Source: JASGDN01 sp049840815 (GTDB taxonomy: Bacteria; Chloroflexota; Chloroflexia; Thermomicrobiales; UBA6265). Taken from it: DNA of 64,000 nucleotides. The position numbers and the translations under genes are program-made. The notes below the pieces were generated by a model. It made no database searches. It was not told the DNA's origin and saw nothing but the letters and a program-made list of their open reading frames with translations. The stretch lies in contig JASGJI010000014.1 in the NCBI GenBank assembly GCA_049840815.1, positions 124,001 to 188,000 on the forward strand, given 5' to 3'. Numbering within the stretch: position 1 is the stretch's first letter; each line of letters starts with the position of its first letter. This document shows, piece after piece, positions 32,381-42,600 of the stretch.

Positions 32381-33520
32381 ATGGTTTTCGAGACCCTCTT
32401 TGGCAAGAAGGCGAAGATGCCAACTGCGGAGACCGCCCTCCCCGGGCGTGAGCGCTACGCCTTCTCCTTCCCCGAGACCCACGAAGTCCTCGGCACCAAG
32501 ATCACCGGCCCCTATCCCGCTGGCCTTGAGGTCGCGGACTTCGCCCTTGGCTGTTTCTGGGGCGCCGAGCGCCTCTTCTGGGAGCTGCCCGGTGTCTGGA
32601 CCACGGCTGTCGGCTACGAAGGTGGCTTCACCCCCTACCCGACCTACGAGGAGACCTGCACCGGCAAGACCGGGCATGCCGAGACCGTGCGCGTGGTCTT
32701 CGATCCCGCGAAGATCTCCTACGCGACGCTGGTGACGGAGTTCTTCGAGGCGCACGATCCCACCCAGGGCATGCGCCAGGGTAACGACATCGGCACCCAG
32801 TACCGCTCCGCCATCTACACCTACTCCCCGGAGCAGCAGGCGACCGCCGAAGCCGCCAAGGCCTCCTACGATGCCGCGCTCCAGGCCAAGGGCTACCCGG
32901 CGGTGACGACCGAGATCCTCCCCGCCAGCGAGTTCTACTTCGCCGAGGACTACCACCAGCAGTACCTGCACAAGGTGCCGAATGGTTACTGCGGCCTCGC
33001 TGGCACGGGCGTCTCCTGCGTCATCCCACGCTCCCAGCGGGAGACACCCGCCGATCTCGCCCCGGTCAGCGGCGGTGCCTCGACGGAGGCCGATGCCACC
33101 CCGGAATCGCCCGTCGATCCCGGACTGAAGCCACTCCCGGCCACCGAGGAGGAGTGGAAGCAGGTCCTCGGCCCGGACCAGTACCGTGTCCTGCGCCAGG
33201 CCGGCACCGAGCGGCCCTTCACCGGGCACTACAACGCCGTCTGGGAGGAGGGCACGTATCGGTGCGCGGCGTGCGGCAACCCGCTCTTCGATAGCAGCAC
33301 GAAATTCGACCACGGCTGCGGCTGGCCCAGCTTCGGCGAGGCCCTGCCCGGCGCGGTCGAATATATCGAGGATCGGTCGCACGGCATGGTCCGCACGGAG
33401 GTCCGCTGCGCCCGTTGCCACTCGCATCTCGGGCACGTCTTCAACGACGGCCCCCGCGAGTTCGATGGGGCGAGGTTCTGCATGAACAGCATCGCGATCA
33501 ACCTGGACCAGACCGCGTAG
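32381..33520 (+). CDS. msrAB: Fused peptide-methionine sulfoxide reductase MsrA-MsrB
   Basis: This 379-residue enzyme repairs both epimers of oxidised Met. The MsrA domain holds Gly-Cys-Phe-Trp-Gly-Ala-Glu with catalytic Cys58 and a Gly-Tyr-Cys-Gly segment near residue 206. A Thr/Ser/Pro linker leads to the MsrB domain. That domain has two Cys pairs for zinc (Cys-Ala-Ala-Cys-Gly-Asn-Pro and Cys-Ala-Arg-Cys-His-Ser-His-Leu-Gly), Cys-Gly-Trp-Pro-Ser-Phe, and catalytic Cys367 in Arg-Phe-Cys-Met-Asn-Ser. No signal peptide, so it is cytoplasmic. AGGAG lies about ten bases before the ATG. Confidence 0.95.
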   Translation: MVFETLFGKKAKMPTAETALPGRERYAFSFPETHEVLGTKITGPYPAGLEVADFALGCFWGAERLFWELPGVWTTAVGYEGGFTPYPTYEETCTGKTGHAETVRVVFDPAKISYATLVTEFFEAHDPTQGMRQGNDIGTQYRSAIYTYSPEQQATAEAAKASYDAALQAKGYPAVTTEILPASEFYFAEDYHQQYLHKVPNGYCGLAGTGVSCVIPRSQRETPADLAPVSGGASTEADATPESPVDPGLKPLPATEEEWKQVLGPDQYRVLRQAGTERPFTGHYNAVWEEGTYRCAACGNPLFDSSTKFDHGCGWPSFGEALPGAVEYIEDRSHGMVRTEVRCARCHSHLGHVFNDGPREFDGARFCMNSIAINLDQTA

Positions 33521-33547
33521 CCCTCGGCCCCCGGTCCCGGCCATGAC

Positions 33548-33584
33548 GAAGACCTCCCGGCGAGCAACTCGCCGGGAGGTCTTC
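33548..33584 (+). terminator. Terminator hairpin after msrAB
   Basis: A perfect 17-bp stem with a CAA loop is followed by TCGTTT. It lies 27 bases after the stop at 33520. Confidence 0.8.
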
Positions 33585-33660
33585 TCGTTTCCGCTGCATT
33601 GCCGGGAGCCGCTACAGCTGACGCCGAACGGGTAGCTTTCCGCAACGAGGGTTCATCCCG

Positions 33661-33721
33661 TAGAGGCGATCACAAGGATCGCCCGTGGTGGCCGCAGGGA
33701 TTCGGGCGACCGGTGGTTCGC
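33661..33721. repeat. Short intergenic hairpin element
   Basis: GGCGATC-ACAAG-GATCGCC (33665-33683) forms a perfect hairpin, followed by a Gly/Cys-rich-looking GC stretch. It resembles short dispersed intergenic repeats found in several phyla. It is not attached to a transcription stop that lacks one already. Confidence 0.4.
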
Positions 33722-33755
33722 CGAAACCGGCCTGCAGGTCAATGGTGACCCACTA

Positions 33756-34817
33756 CTAGGCGCCCGTGACGATCTCCGATGCCTCGACGTTCGCCGTGAG
33801 GTCGATCAGGATCTCGGTCATGCCCCGATAGCTGGAGATGAAGTCCTGATTCCAGGTATAGATCTGCCCCGCCTGCACCGATGGCAGCGCCGCGACAGTC
33901 GGGATCGCTTCCACGTCCGGAATCGGCAGCCCGCGATAGCTGCTCATGAAGAGGTCGGTGCTGTACTTCCCGATCGTTTCGAAGCTCACGTACTCCCAGT
34001 AGTCGCCATTTGCCGGGTCGATCTCCACATCCGGGATCGTCAGGCCAAGGCTGCGGAAATACATCACATCGCCCGCCACGGCAGGATTCGCGACGTAGAG
34101 CATATCCGCGCCAGCGGCGACGAACACCGCGGAGATCCCAGGCTTCGCGGCGAGCGCCGTCTTGAAGGCCTCCTCCGAATCACGCCAGGCCGTCTCCGCC
34201 TCGACAATCTCCGGCGAGGCGAGGTCAGCGCCAAGCGCTCCGGCCAGTTCGGCGAAGCGGGCGATCGCATCGGCTGCGCTCTGCACGCCAGAAATCGCCA
34301 CGATCGGCGCTACCTGCTGCACCTGCTCCAGCGGCCCGTCGGACGCGAGGCTCCAGTAATCCTTCGGATCATCCGGAATGAAGGTGAGGGTGACGATCAG
34401 GTCCGGCTTCAGCGCCACCAGCGCCTCCACGTCGATCGTCTCCTGCCCGTTGCCGATGATCTCCACCTGCTCCGGATCGATGTTGCCGCCGGCCGCGCCG
34501 AAATCGCCCTCCGGATTCGCTAGCCAGCCGAAGACTGCGATCGGTCGAACGCCGTAGTCCCACAGCGGAGCGGCCGCATTCATGTCGATCACGACGCGCT
34601 GCGGAGCCGACGGCAACGTGACCGTCACGCCCTTGTCATCGGTGAACGACCATTCACCGCCCGCCACCGGGGAGGCCGCCGGCGAGGCAGCGGGGCTCGC
34701 CGACTGCGCGAAGGCGCCGCGCGCGGCGGGCAACGCAAGACCGGCGGCAACGGCGGTCGCCGTGGCGGTGGAGACAAACGAACGACGAGAGCGCACCGAG
34801 TGCAGCGGGGTTGTCAT
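33756..34817 (-). CDS. Iron-siderophore ABC transporter substrate-binding protein
   Basis: This 353-residue protein belongs to the FecB/FepB-type (TroA-like) periplasmic-binding group. It has a Tat-like Arg-Ser-Arg-Arg-Ser-Phe signal and an Ala-Ser-Pro linker. Family segments are Pro-Gln-Arg-Val-Val-Ile-Asp, Gly-Val-Arg-Pro-Ile-Ala-Val-Phe-Gly, Val-Ala-Leu-Lys-Pro-Asp-Leu-Ile-Val and a long helix backbone. It binds a ferric siderophore or haem-like ligand at the cell surface. No permease or ATPase is adjacent. AAAGGA precedes the ATG. The AT-rich upstream stretch (34860-34900) may hold an iron-responsive promoter, but no clear box was identified. Confidence 0.85.
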   Translation of the reverse strand: MTTPLHSVRSRRSFVSTATATAVAAGLALPAARGAFAQSASPAASPAASPVAGGEWSFTDDKGVTVTLPSAPQRVVIDMNAAAPLWDYGVRPIAVFGWLANPEGDFGAAGGNIDPEQVEIIGNGQETIDVEALVALKPDLIVTLTFIPDDPKDYWSLASDGPLEQVQQVAPIVAISGVQSAADAIARFAELAGALGADLASPEIVEAETAWRDSEEAFKTALAAKPGISAVFVAAGADMLYVANPAVAGDVMYFRSLGLTIPDVEIDPANGDYWEYVSFETIGKYSTDLFMSSYRGLPIPDVEAIPTVAALPSVQAGQIYTWNQDFISSYRGMTEILIDLTANVEASEIVTGA

Positions 34818-35142
34818 GCAGGATGATCCTTTCGTGGATGGAGACAGACTGATGGACCCAGTCGAATTTATCCTACCAAATCGATCAGGATTTCACCACG
34901 CGACGCATGGTGCCAGAACGCGCATCGCGCCAGATAGGGCACCCGCGCCCGGCAGGGAAACGAACAGGGAACCCAACGCGATCATGTATCGTTCCCCCTG
35001 CACATGATCGGCATGAGGCATTGCCATGCGTCGTGTCATATCGGTCATGGCCAGCCTCCGTGGGGAGGTGGGACGAGCGGGATGGTGGGCGGAGTGCAGT
35101 CCGGCTCCGGCATCCCTGGGACAGGTTCTTTTGGAGGGACCC
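34818..35142. other. Divergent gap of about 325 bases
   Basis: No gene is supported between the siderophore-binding protein gene and the next secreted protein. It should contain both promoters. An AT-rich patch at about 34860-34895 with TAGGATAAATT on the minus strand could be the -10 of the binding-protein gene. Confidence 0.35.
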
Positions 35143-35706
35143 ATGCGAACACTCTACGGTTCAGTACTCGCGCTCTTGCTGCTGATCGGCAGTTCGGTCT
35201 CCGCGCTGGCTCAGGCCAACGCCACACCACAAGCGGATGACGCCACGGCATCGGCCAACACCGCCGAGGTGAACCCGGTCAATCCGCAGATCGGCGACGT
35301 TGTCACCTACTTCGCCAGTAATGGCGACGCCATCGCCACGGTGAAGGTCACCAATGTCGAGCGCAACTGGGAAGGCTACGACAAGTATCAGGAGCCGGAG
35401 ACCGGCACCGAATACCTCGCTGTGACCATCGAGATCGAGAGCACCATCACGCGTGGCGCGGTTGAGGTCTCGCCGTACGACTTCAATCTCCAGGATGGCC
35501 ACAGCTTCCTGTGGCGAACGGCCTATGCGCGCAATGAGGACAGCCCGAAGGATGTCCAGGTACTGACCGACGATCTGCTGCTCGCTGGCGGTGAGAAGGC
35601 CGAGTTCCTCGTCATCTTCCAGACCTACATCGACGAGCCGCTCCAGAACGTCTTCTGGAACCCGGAAAGCTCGCTGCTGACGCTGGCCGATCTCTCCGAA
35701 ATCTAG
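35143..35706 (+). CDS. Secreted beta-sandwich protein, DUF4352-like
   Basis: This 187-residue protein has a signal peptide (residues 1-25) and a domain that looks like the DUF4352/telomeric-repeat-binding-type immunoglobulin fold found on bacterial surfaces. Supporting segments are Ala-Thr-Val-Lys-Val-Thr-Asn-Val, Gly-Thr-Glu-Tyr-Leu-Ala-Val-Thr-Ile-Glu-Ile-Glu, Tyr-Asp-Phe-Asn-Leu-Gln-Asp-Gly and Gly-Gly-Glu-Lys-Ala-Glu-Phe-Leu-Val. GGAGGG precedes the ATG at 35143. It is followed by a terminator. Role unknown; surface binding is likely. Confidence 0.7.
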   Translation: MRTLYGSVLALLLLIGSSVSALAQANATPQADDATASANTAEVNPVNPQIGDVVTYFASNGDAIATVKVTNVERNWEGYDKYQEPETGTEYLAVTIEIESTITRGAVEVSPYDFNLQDGHSFLWRTAYARNEDSPKDVQVLTDDLLLAGGEKAEFLVIFQTYIDEPLQNVFWNPESSLLTLADLSEI

Positions 35707-35748
35707 ACCTCCGCGTCCGCACACGGACACCATTCGGAGAACCCGGCA

Positions 35749-35780
35749 CGACGCCCTCCCGTATGTACGGGAGGGCGTCG
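35749..35780 (+). terminator. Terminator hairpin
   Basis: CGACGCCCTCCCGTA pairs with TACGGGAGGGCGTCG, 43 bases after the stop at 35706. The middle (GTATGTAC) can itself form the loop. Confidence 0.7.
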
Positions 35781-35843
35781 TCGTGTACGCGCAACACGGC
35801 TTGTCGCAAACAGCATCGCGGAGCGCGAATCCTGAAAGACCTC

Positions 35844-35873
35844 TTGACAGGGTTTAGGACTAAACGGTATAGT
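35844..35873 (+). promoter_or_regulatory. Strong sigma-70 promoter with built-in operator upstream of yceI
   Basis: TTGACA (35844-35849) and TATAGT (35868-35873) are 18 bases apart. Between them GTTTAG-GA-CTAAAC (35852-35865) is a perfect palindrome, placed where a repressor would block RNA polymerase. The style fits a MarR- or HxlR-type stress regulator, which is not in the window. The start codon of yceI is 84 bases downstream of the -10. Confidence 0.75.
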
Positions 35874-35956
35874 CTCTTACGAAAGGTAACGGGAACGCGG
35901 AACTGGCCGCTCACCCGAACGCAACCCACGATCATCACGCAGGAAGGCTCACCTCC

Positions 35957-36499
35957 ATGGCTACCACCCCGTACGTCATCGATGCATCCCACAGCTCGGT
36001 CGAGTTCGCCATCAAGCACATGGTCTTCTCCACCGCGAAGGGCCGCTTCAACGACTTCGCTGGCACCATCAACCTTGATGAGGGTGATCTCGCCAACTCG
36101 AACGTGAATGTCACCATCCAGGCTGCCAGCATCGACACCCGCGACGAAGGCCGCAACGGCCACCTGAAGTCCGCCGACTTCTTCGATGTCGAGAACTACC
36201 CGACCCTCACCTTCGTCAGCACCAGCGTGAAGGTCACCGGCAGCGGCGAGTTCGAGGTCACCGGCGACCTCACCATCCACGGCGTCACCAACCAGGTCGT
36301 CCTCAAGGCCGAGAAGACCGGTGAAGGCGTCAACCCATGGGGCGTCAAGGTCGTTGGCTTCGCCGCCGAGACCAGGATCAACCGCAAGGACTTCGGCCTG
36401 AACTGGAACGCCGCCCTCGAGGCTGGCGGCATGCTCGTCGCCGAGGATGTGAAGATCTCCATCGAGATCGAGGCGAACCCAGCCCCGGCCGAGGCATAA
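35957..36499 (+). CDS. YceI-family lipid-binding protein
   Basis: YceI proteins are lipocalin-like barrels that bind isoprenoid or fatty-acid lipids; several respond to acid, osmotic or oxidative stress. This 180-residue protein has Tyr-Val-Ile-Asp-Ala-Ser-His-Ser-Ser-Val-Glu-Phe-Ala-Ile-Lys-His at the start and Arg-Asp-Glu-Gly-Arg-Asn-Gly-His-Leu-Lys-Ser-Ala-Asp-Phe-Phe-Asp-Val near residue 62. The family's Gly-Asp-Leu-Thr-Ile-His-Gly-Val and Ile-Asn-Arg-Lys-Asp-Phe-Gly-Leu follow. No signal peptide, so it is cytoplasmic. GCAGGAAGG precedes the ATG. It is driven by a strong promoter with an operator. Confidence 0.93.
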   Translation: MATTPYVIDASHSSVEFAIKHMVFSTAKGRFNDFAGTINLDEGDLANSNVNVTIQAASIDTRDEGRNGHLKSADFFDVENYPTLTFVSTSVKVTGSGEFEVTGDLTIHGVTNQVVLKAEKTGEGVNPWGVKVVGFAAETRINRKDFGLNWNAALEAGGMLVAEDVKISIEIEANPAPAEA

Positions 36500-36540
36500 T
36501 CGCTTCCCACGCCTGCGCGGGACAACGCCAATCATGCGAC

Positions 36541-36580
36541 GATACCGGCTGGACGGATGTGCTTCCGTCCAGCCGGTATC
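36541..36580 (+). terminator. Terminator hairpin after yceI
   Basis: GATACCGGCTGGACGGA pairs with TCCGTCCAGCCGGTATC, 42 bases after the stop at 36499. TGTGTTCTTG follows. Confidence 0.78.
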
Positions 36581-36630
36581 TGTGTTCTTGCGTCCCCCCG
36601 GTCACCAGCGCCTCGCATGGGAGTAGGCCG

Positions 36631-36918
36631 ATGTTCGTCTCCACCCTGACCTATCTCGTGGACCTCGACCAGATCGAGGATGCCCTGCCCGCTCACGTCG
36701 CCTGGCTCGATCGCCAGTACGCCGATGGCGTGGCCGTCGTCTCCGGCCGGCAGAATCCGCGCATCGGCGGCGTCATCATCTGGCGCAACCTGGAACGGGC
36801 CGACCTGGAAGCCCGCATCACCGAAGACCCGTTCATCGCCCTCGGCCTCGCCTCCACCGCTGTCGTTGAGTTCCGCGCCACCAAGGCGGCGGCCGGGCTG
36901 GAATCGCTGATCGAATAG
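36631..36918 (+). CDS. YCII-family small protein
   Basis: This 95-residue ferredoxin-like-fold protein matches the YCII-related domain. It has Ala-His-Val-Ala-Trp-Leu-Asp, Ala-Asp-Gly-Val-Ala-Val-Val-Ser-Gly-Arg, Gly-Gly-Val-Ile-Ile-Trp and a Glu-Asp-Pro-Phe-Ile-Ala-Leu-Gly-Leu-Ala near the end. The His and Asp of the second helix are the usual conserved pair. It is standalone, separated from yceI by a terminator. GGGAGTAGG precedes the ATG at 36631. Family members degrade or bind small aromatic compounds; here the role is unknown. Confidence 0.85.
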   Translation: MFVSTLTYLVDLDQIEDALPAHVAWLDRQYADGVAVVSGRQNPRIGGVIIWRNLERADLEARITEDPFIALGLASTAVVEFRATKAAAGLESLIE

Positions 36919-37113
36919 CGGTCCGTACCGCGCCCGAAAGCGCATCAGGAAACGACGTGGAGGACGTGTTCGTTCTATCCTTGTGAACGACAATCCGCCG
37001 TGCCATCGTCCGCATCCTCCGCACGTTGGCATTGGCGAGCGTCCCGACACCCCATCCCGACCACGTCCGCCCCGACGTTCCTGCTTCCATTCTCGCTGCG
37101 AAAGGGCCCCTGC

Positions 37114-39456
37114 GTGCACGATCCTTCCTACCGGCCGTTCTCCTCGTTCACGGAACCGCCCCGCCAATCCTCCCGCTGGCCCTGGGCCGCGGCGATCGTC
37201 GCGCTGGTCGCGCTCATCGCCATCACCGGCCTTCTGGTCAATGGCAACCTCCACACCGACATCCTTGGCAGCACCCCGCAACCGGATGAGATCTCGATGG
37301 CCTCCACCGCCGGTGCGGGCACCTCCGTCCCCGATGTCAATCCCATCCCCACCGCCGCCCCCACCGAAGTCTTCACGCCTACCGCCATCGACACCACCGG
37401 ATCGGTCCGCACCGCCGAGAACTGGCTCGCCGCCTGGCAGTCCAGCGACTACGGCGCGATGTACGACATGACCAGCACCAGCACCCATGGCGCCATCACG
37501 CGCGAGGACTTCATCGCGCGGTACCAGGGCATCCAGCAGAAGGCCGGGCTTACCAAGGTGGTGGCCAAGGTCACCGGCCAGCCAGGTCTCGATGGCAAGG
37601 TCCCCTACGACATCACCCTCACCTCCAGCCTCGTTGGCGACATCACCGAATCGAACGCCATCCCCGTTGTGAAGGAAGGCGATGGCTGGCGCGTCGCCTG
37701 GGCGCCATCACTGATTTTCCGCGACCTCGACGCCTCCAGCTGCATCGACTTCAGCGGCACCACACAGACGCGCGGAAAGATCCTCGATCGCAATGGCAAG
37801 GTCCTCGCCGAGGACAAGGTCTACGCCCAGGTCGGCATCAACGTCGGCGATGTGTCCGATCCCGAGACCTTCGATGCGCTGAGCACGGTGATCGACATGC
37901 CGGCCGATGATATTCGCGCCGCGATCAAGGGGGCCCAGTCCAACTGGAGCGTCCCCCTGAAGACCTTCCCCCAGGAACAGTCCACCCAACTCCTGAACGC
38001 GTTGCAGGGCGTGCCTGGTGCCGTCGTCACCCAGACCACGGCGCGGGTCTATCCCTACGGCGCGCTCACCGCCCACCTCACCGGCTGGATGAGTCCCGTC
38101 ACGGCGGAGGACCTGCAGAACGACCCCACGCTCTCCGAGCGAGACTTCGTCGCCCGCTCCGGCCTTGAATACGGGGCGAACGACCTCCTGGCCGGCAAGC
38201 CGGATGGCGAACTGGAAGTCGTCGATTGCACCAGCCGGGCTGTCCAGAAGGTGATCGCCACCGCCAAGGGGGAGCCTGCCAAGGACGTCTACACCACGAT
38301 TGATGTCGATTTCCAGAAGTCGGTCGATACGGCGCTCACCCAGCAAGTGGAGGGCGACCAACGTGCCGCCGCCGTCGTGCTTGATCCGCAGACGGGCGCG
38401 GTGCTCGCGATGGTCAGCCACCCCTCGTTCGATCCGAACGGGTTCATCACCGGCACCTTCAGCAAGGCCGACCAGCGTGTGCTGAACGATTCGTTACTCA
38501 CCGCCCAGGTCAATCGTGCCACCGGCCAGACCTACCCGACCGGCTCCATCTTCAAGGTCATCACCACCTCCGCCGCGATGAAGGACCTCGGCTACACCGC
38601 CGATACCCAGATCGATTGCCCGGCCTCCTACAGCATCGGCGGCCAGACCTGGGATGACTGGGTGGTAGAGAACGGCCTCTCGGCGCAGGGCATGCTGACC
38701 CTCCATAACGGCCTGGTGCAGTCCTGCAACAGCGTCTTCTACCAGATCGGGGCGGATCTCGATCAGAAGAACGACGAATACCTGCCGGACATGGCGAAGG
38801 CCTATGGCCTCGGCGCCCCGACAGGCATCCCCTACTTCCCGGAGCAGGGCGGCGTCATCCCCGACCCCACCTGGAAGCAGGAGAACATCCGCGACGGCTG
38901 GTCCACCGGCGATGCCGTGAACATGGCGATCGGCCAGGGGTATGTCCTCGCGACCCCGCTCCAGATGGCCCGTGCCTATGCGGCCATCGGCAACGGCGGC
39001 TTTCTCCTCCAGCCCTACATCGTCGACCGTACGAAGGCAGCGGGCGATACCCAGACCGAGCAGGTCGGCAAGCGCGTGGAGCAGAGCAAGCTGCCGCTGA
39101 CGGCCGAGCAACTGAGCGAGTTGCAGGACATGCTGCGCGACCAGACCAGCAACGATCGTGGCGTGGGGTCGGCCAAGGTCTTCGGCACCTTCGACTTCAC
39201 CATCTCCGGCAAGACCGGCACGGCGGAAAACAACCTCGACGGCACGGACAAGCCGCACTCCTGGTTCGCGGCATACGGTCCCGGCACCGGCAAGGACCCG
39301 GAGATCGCCAGCTGCGTGATGTTCGAGAACGTCGGCGAAGGCGTCTCCTACGCCGCGCCAGCAACGCTGAAGATCTACCAGGCATTCCTCAACAAGGGCA
39401 TCCTGCCGGGAGGCACCGGGGCTTCCGCTACCCCCTCACCGGAGAGCAACCCGTAG
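37114..39456 (+). CDS. PBP2-type penicillin-binding transpeptidase with MecA-N-like domain
   Basis: This 780-residue class B penicillin-binding protein cross-links peptidoglycan. A short cytoplasmic start and one membrane helix (about 20-45) come first. An NTF2/MecA-N-like domain follows (about 95-200), then a dimerisation domain with Arg-Gly-Lys-Ile-Leu-Asp-Arg. The transpeptidase has Ser-Ile-Phe-Lys in Pro-Thr-Gly-Ser-Ile-Phe-Lys, the Ser-Cys-Asn motif, and Lys-Thr-Gly in Ser-Gly-Lys-Thr-Gly-Thr-Ala. The Ser-Pro tail is short. GTG at 37114 follows GAAAGGG. Such a MecA-N domain is typical of several Gram-positive-like PBPs. Confidence 0.92.
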   Translation: MHDPSYRPFSSFTEPPRQSSRWPWAAAIVALVALIAITGLLVNGNLHTDILGSTPQPDEISMASTAGAGTSVPDVNPIPTAAPTEVFTPTAIDTTGSVRTAENWLAAWQSSDYGAMYDMTSTSTHGAITREDFIARYQGIQQKAGLTKVVAKVTGQPGLDGKVPYDITLTSSLVGDITESNAIPVVKEGDGWRVAWAPSLIFRDLDASSCIDFSGTTQTRGKILDRNGKVLAEDKVYAQVGINVGDVSDPETFDALSTVIDMPADDIRAAIKGAQSNWSVPLKTFPQEQSTQLLNALQGVPGAVVTQTTARVYPYGALTAHLTGWMSPVTAEDLQNDPTLSERDFVARSGLEYGANDLLAGKPDGELEVVDCTSRAVQKVIATAKGEPAKDVYTTIDVDFQKSVDTALTQQVEGDQRAAAVVLDPQTGAVLAMVSHPSFDPNGFITGTFSKADQRVLNDSLLTAQVNRATGQTYPTGSIFKVITTSAAMKDLGYTADTQIDCPASYSIGGQTWDDWVVENGLSAQGMLTLHNGLVQSCNSVFYQIGADLDQKNDEYLPDMAKAYGLGAPTGIPYFPEQGGVIPDPTWKQENIRDGWSTGDAVNMAIGQGYVLATPLQMARAYAAIGNGGFLLQPYIVDRTKAAGDTQTEQVGKRVEQSKLPLTAEQLSELQDMLRDQTSNDRGVGSAKVFGTFDFTISGKTGTAENNLDGTDKPHSWFAAYGPGTGKDPEIASCVMFENVGEGVSYAAPATLKIYQAFLNKGILPGGTGASATPSPESNP

Positions 39457-39648
39457 CGCATGATCGCTCCGTGAAGGATCATTGCGGGCCCCTCGGCGAC
39501 GCACCAGGGAACGCCGCGGCCTTTGCGTCGCGATGCCATTCGCCCGGATCCAGCCCATGAACCACCCATCGCGGACCGGCACGAGGTCGATCCGCGATGG
39601 GCATCCTCACGACACCATCGGCATTCGGTCGACACAGAATCGGGACGC

Positions 39649-42600
39649 ATGACCTCCGGAACACCCTCCATACCACCATCCGCATCCACGTCCACCAACC
39701 CGGCGCGGGGGCGCCCAGCATCGCCCCTGCGCTTCCTCTCCCCGGAAGGCAAGCGCGCGGTCTTCGTGCTCGGCTTCCTCGCCACACTGAAGGCGCTGGC
39801 CCTGGTGATGATCGCCGAGGCGGTTGCGAGCGGGATCGTCGGGGTGATTGCCAGCACGGGCGACTGGCGGCGGCAGGTCGCGATCGGTCTCTGCGGCGGG
39901 GTGCTGCGGGCCGGGGCGAGTTGGGCGACGGATGTCGTCGCGGCGCGGGCGGCGACCGATGCGAAGGCGGATATCCGGCGGCGGTTGGCCGCCCGGATGG
40001 TGATCCGGGGCGGACGCGACCTCGATGAGCGCGTCGGCGCGACGACAACGCTCGCAACCACCGGGCTGGACGCGCTGGACACCTGGTACCGCACCTTCCT
40101 GCCGGCGATGGTGAGCGCGATGACGATCCCGCTGCTGATCGGCGCGCGCATCCTCTGGGCCGACTGGGTGAGCGCGGTGATCGTTGTCCTCACGGTACCG
40201 CTGATTCCCGTCTTCATGATCCTGATCGGTTCCTACACGCAGGATCGCGTGGGCGAGGCGGCGGATGCGCTGGCGCGGCTCTCGAATCAGCTCGTGGAAC
40301 TCGCCCGCGGGCTGCCGGTGCTGGTCGGGCTGGGGCGGGCCGATGCGCAGGTCTCGTCCCTGCGCGACGTCTCCGAGGGCTACCGCACGCGGACGATGGA
40401 GACGCTGCGGGTGGCGTTCCTTTCATCACTGGCGCTGGAACTGATCGCGACGATCTCCGTGGCGGTGGTGGCGGTCTTCATCGGCGTGCGGCTGGTGCAT
40501 GGCGACATGTCGCTGGAGATCGGCCTGCTGGCATTGTTGCTCGCTCCGGAATGTTACCTGCCGTTCCGGGAAGTTGGCGCGGCCTTCCACGCCGCCGAGG
40601 ACGGAATCGAGGCAATGGAACGGTCCGAGCGGATCGCCGCGCATCCGAAGGCGTCCGTGTTGATCGCCGACCGTGACGAGCGTACGTCCCGAACCCATCC
40701 TGCCCTGACGACCATCGCCGTGAGCGACCTGCGCGTGCGGTACGCCGATCGTGTGCATCCCGCAGTGGATGGCCTCTCGTTCAGCGTCGCGCCGGGCGAG
40801 GTGATCGCGCTGGCCGGTCCCAGCGGATGCGGAAAATCGACCGCGCTGGCAGCCATTGCCGGCCTGCTCGGCACGACCGATGACGGGGCCGTACAGGTGA
40901 GTGGCAAGGTCGATGGCGTGGCGGCGAACGGGATTGCCTGGGTGCCGCAGCATCCGGTCGCGTTCGCGGAGACGGTCGGAGCGGAAATCCAGCTTTACGG
41001 GCACCGCGAGGACGCCTCACGCGATGAAGTCCTGGCGCTGCTTGGGCAAGTGGGGGCCGATCACCTGATCGACCGCCACCCGGCGGAACTGAGTCCGGGC
41101 GAGTTGCGCCGGGTGGCGCTGGCGCGTGCCCTGGCGAGGATCGACGCGGGGGCAACCCTCCTCCTGCTCGACGAGCCGACGGCACATCTCGACGCGGCAA
41201 CCTCCCGCCTGGTGCTGGACCTGATCGCGGACCTGCGCGGGCGGGTGACGATCCTGCTGGTCGCGCATGATGCGCAGGTGCGGGCACTGGCGGATCGCAT
41301 CGTGGCGGTCGGTGCCGGGCCAACGAGGGAATCGCTCTCCGCCGAGGGGGTCGATACCGCCTCGGACCTCGGGGCACGATCAGGGACCGGGCGGATCGCC
41401 GGGCCTGCGCTGACGGATGACATCGAGACGCGGGGCACGGTGCGCGACCTGCTGCGGATCGTGCAGCCATGGCGCGGGGGCTTCCTGCTCGCGATTGCCT
41501 GGGGGACGGTCGCGGCGCTGATGGCGGTCGCGCTGACCTCGGTCTCCGGCTGGCTGATCGTACGGGCGAGCCAGCACCCCCCGATCCTCTACCTGCTGAT
41601 GGCGATCGTCGGGGTGCGCTTCTTCGGAATCGGGCGGAGCATCTTTCGCTATCTCGAACGGCTGCGGATGCACGATGTGATCTTCGGCGCGATGACGGAG
41701 CTGCGGATCGCCACCTGGTTGCGGCTGGCAGCACAGGGGCCATCCATCGCGCGATTCCTCCGGGGCGAGCGGGCAATCGACCACCTGATCGGCGACATCG
41801 ACCGGGTGCGCGACCTGACCCCGCGCGTGGTGATGCCGCCGCTGGTCGGCGCGTCAACGGCGCTGGCCGTGACAATCGCACTAGGCATCCTGCTCCCGGC
41901 GACGGTTCCGGTGATGCTGGCATGCGCGGTGGTCTGCCTGGTGCTCGCGCCGATGGTCTCGTTGCGGGCGGATGAGGCTGCCGGCGAGGGCGATGTGCGG
42001 CTGCGATCGCGGACGATGCGGATGCTGGCCGGACTTTTCGCCGCCGCGCCGGATCTGCGCGCGAACGATGTCGATGGCCGGGTACTGGCCGAGCTCGACC
42101 ACCTGGAGCGGCAGGCGACGGCGGCATCGCGGCGGACGGCATGGGCACTGGGAATGGGCCAGGCGCTGGTCATCGTTGCCTGCACGGCGACGGCGATGGC
42201 GATGTTCTGGCTGGCGCACGGGGCGTTGGCCGATGGCGCGATCACGCCGCAGATCGCAGCGGTGCTGATCCTGACGCCGCTGGCGCTGGTCGATCCCTTC
42301 ATCGCGACATGCGATGCAGTGCAGCAATGGCCGGCCCTGCGGATCGTGCTGGGGCGGTTTCGGAGCCAGATGGACGGGACGTTGCCAACCGTGGAGCAAC
42401 CCGGGCCTGCCGCCGTGAACGACGCGGCGCTGGGACGGGTCTCATCACTGTCGGTGGAGGATCTGGCGGCGCGGTGGCCGGGGATGACGCAGGACGTCTT
42501 CTCCGGGCTGACGGCCACGACCTCGCCGGGGCGATGGCTGGCAGTCACGGGTCCTTCCGGTTCCGGAAAGTCGACCTTCCTGACGGTGTTGCAGACCTTT

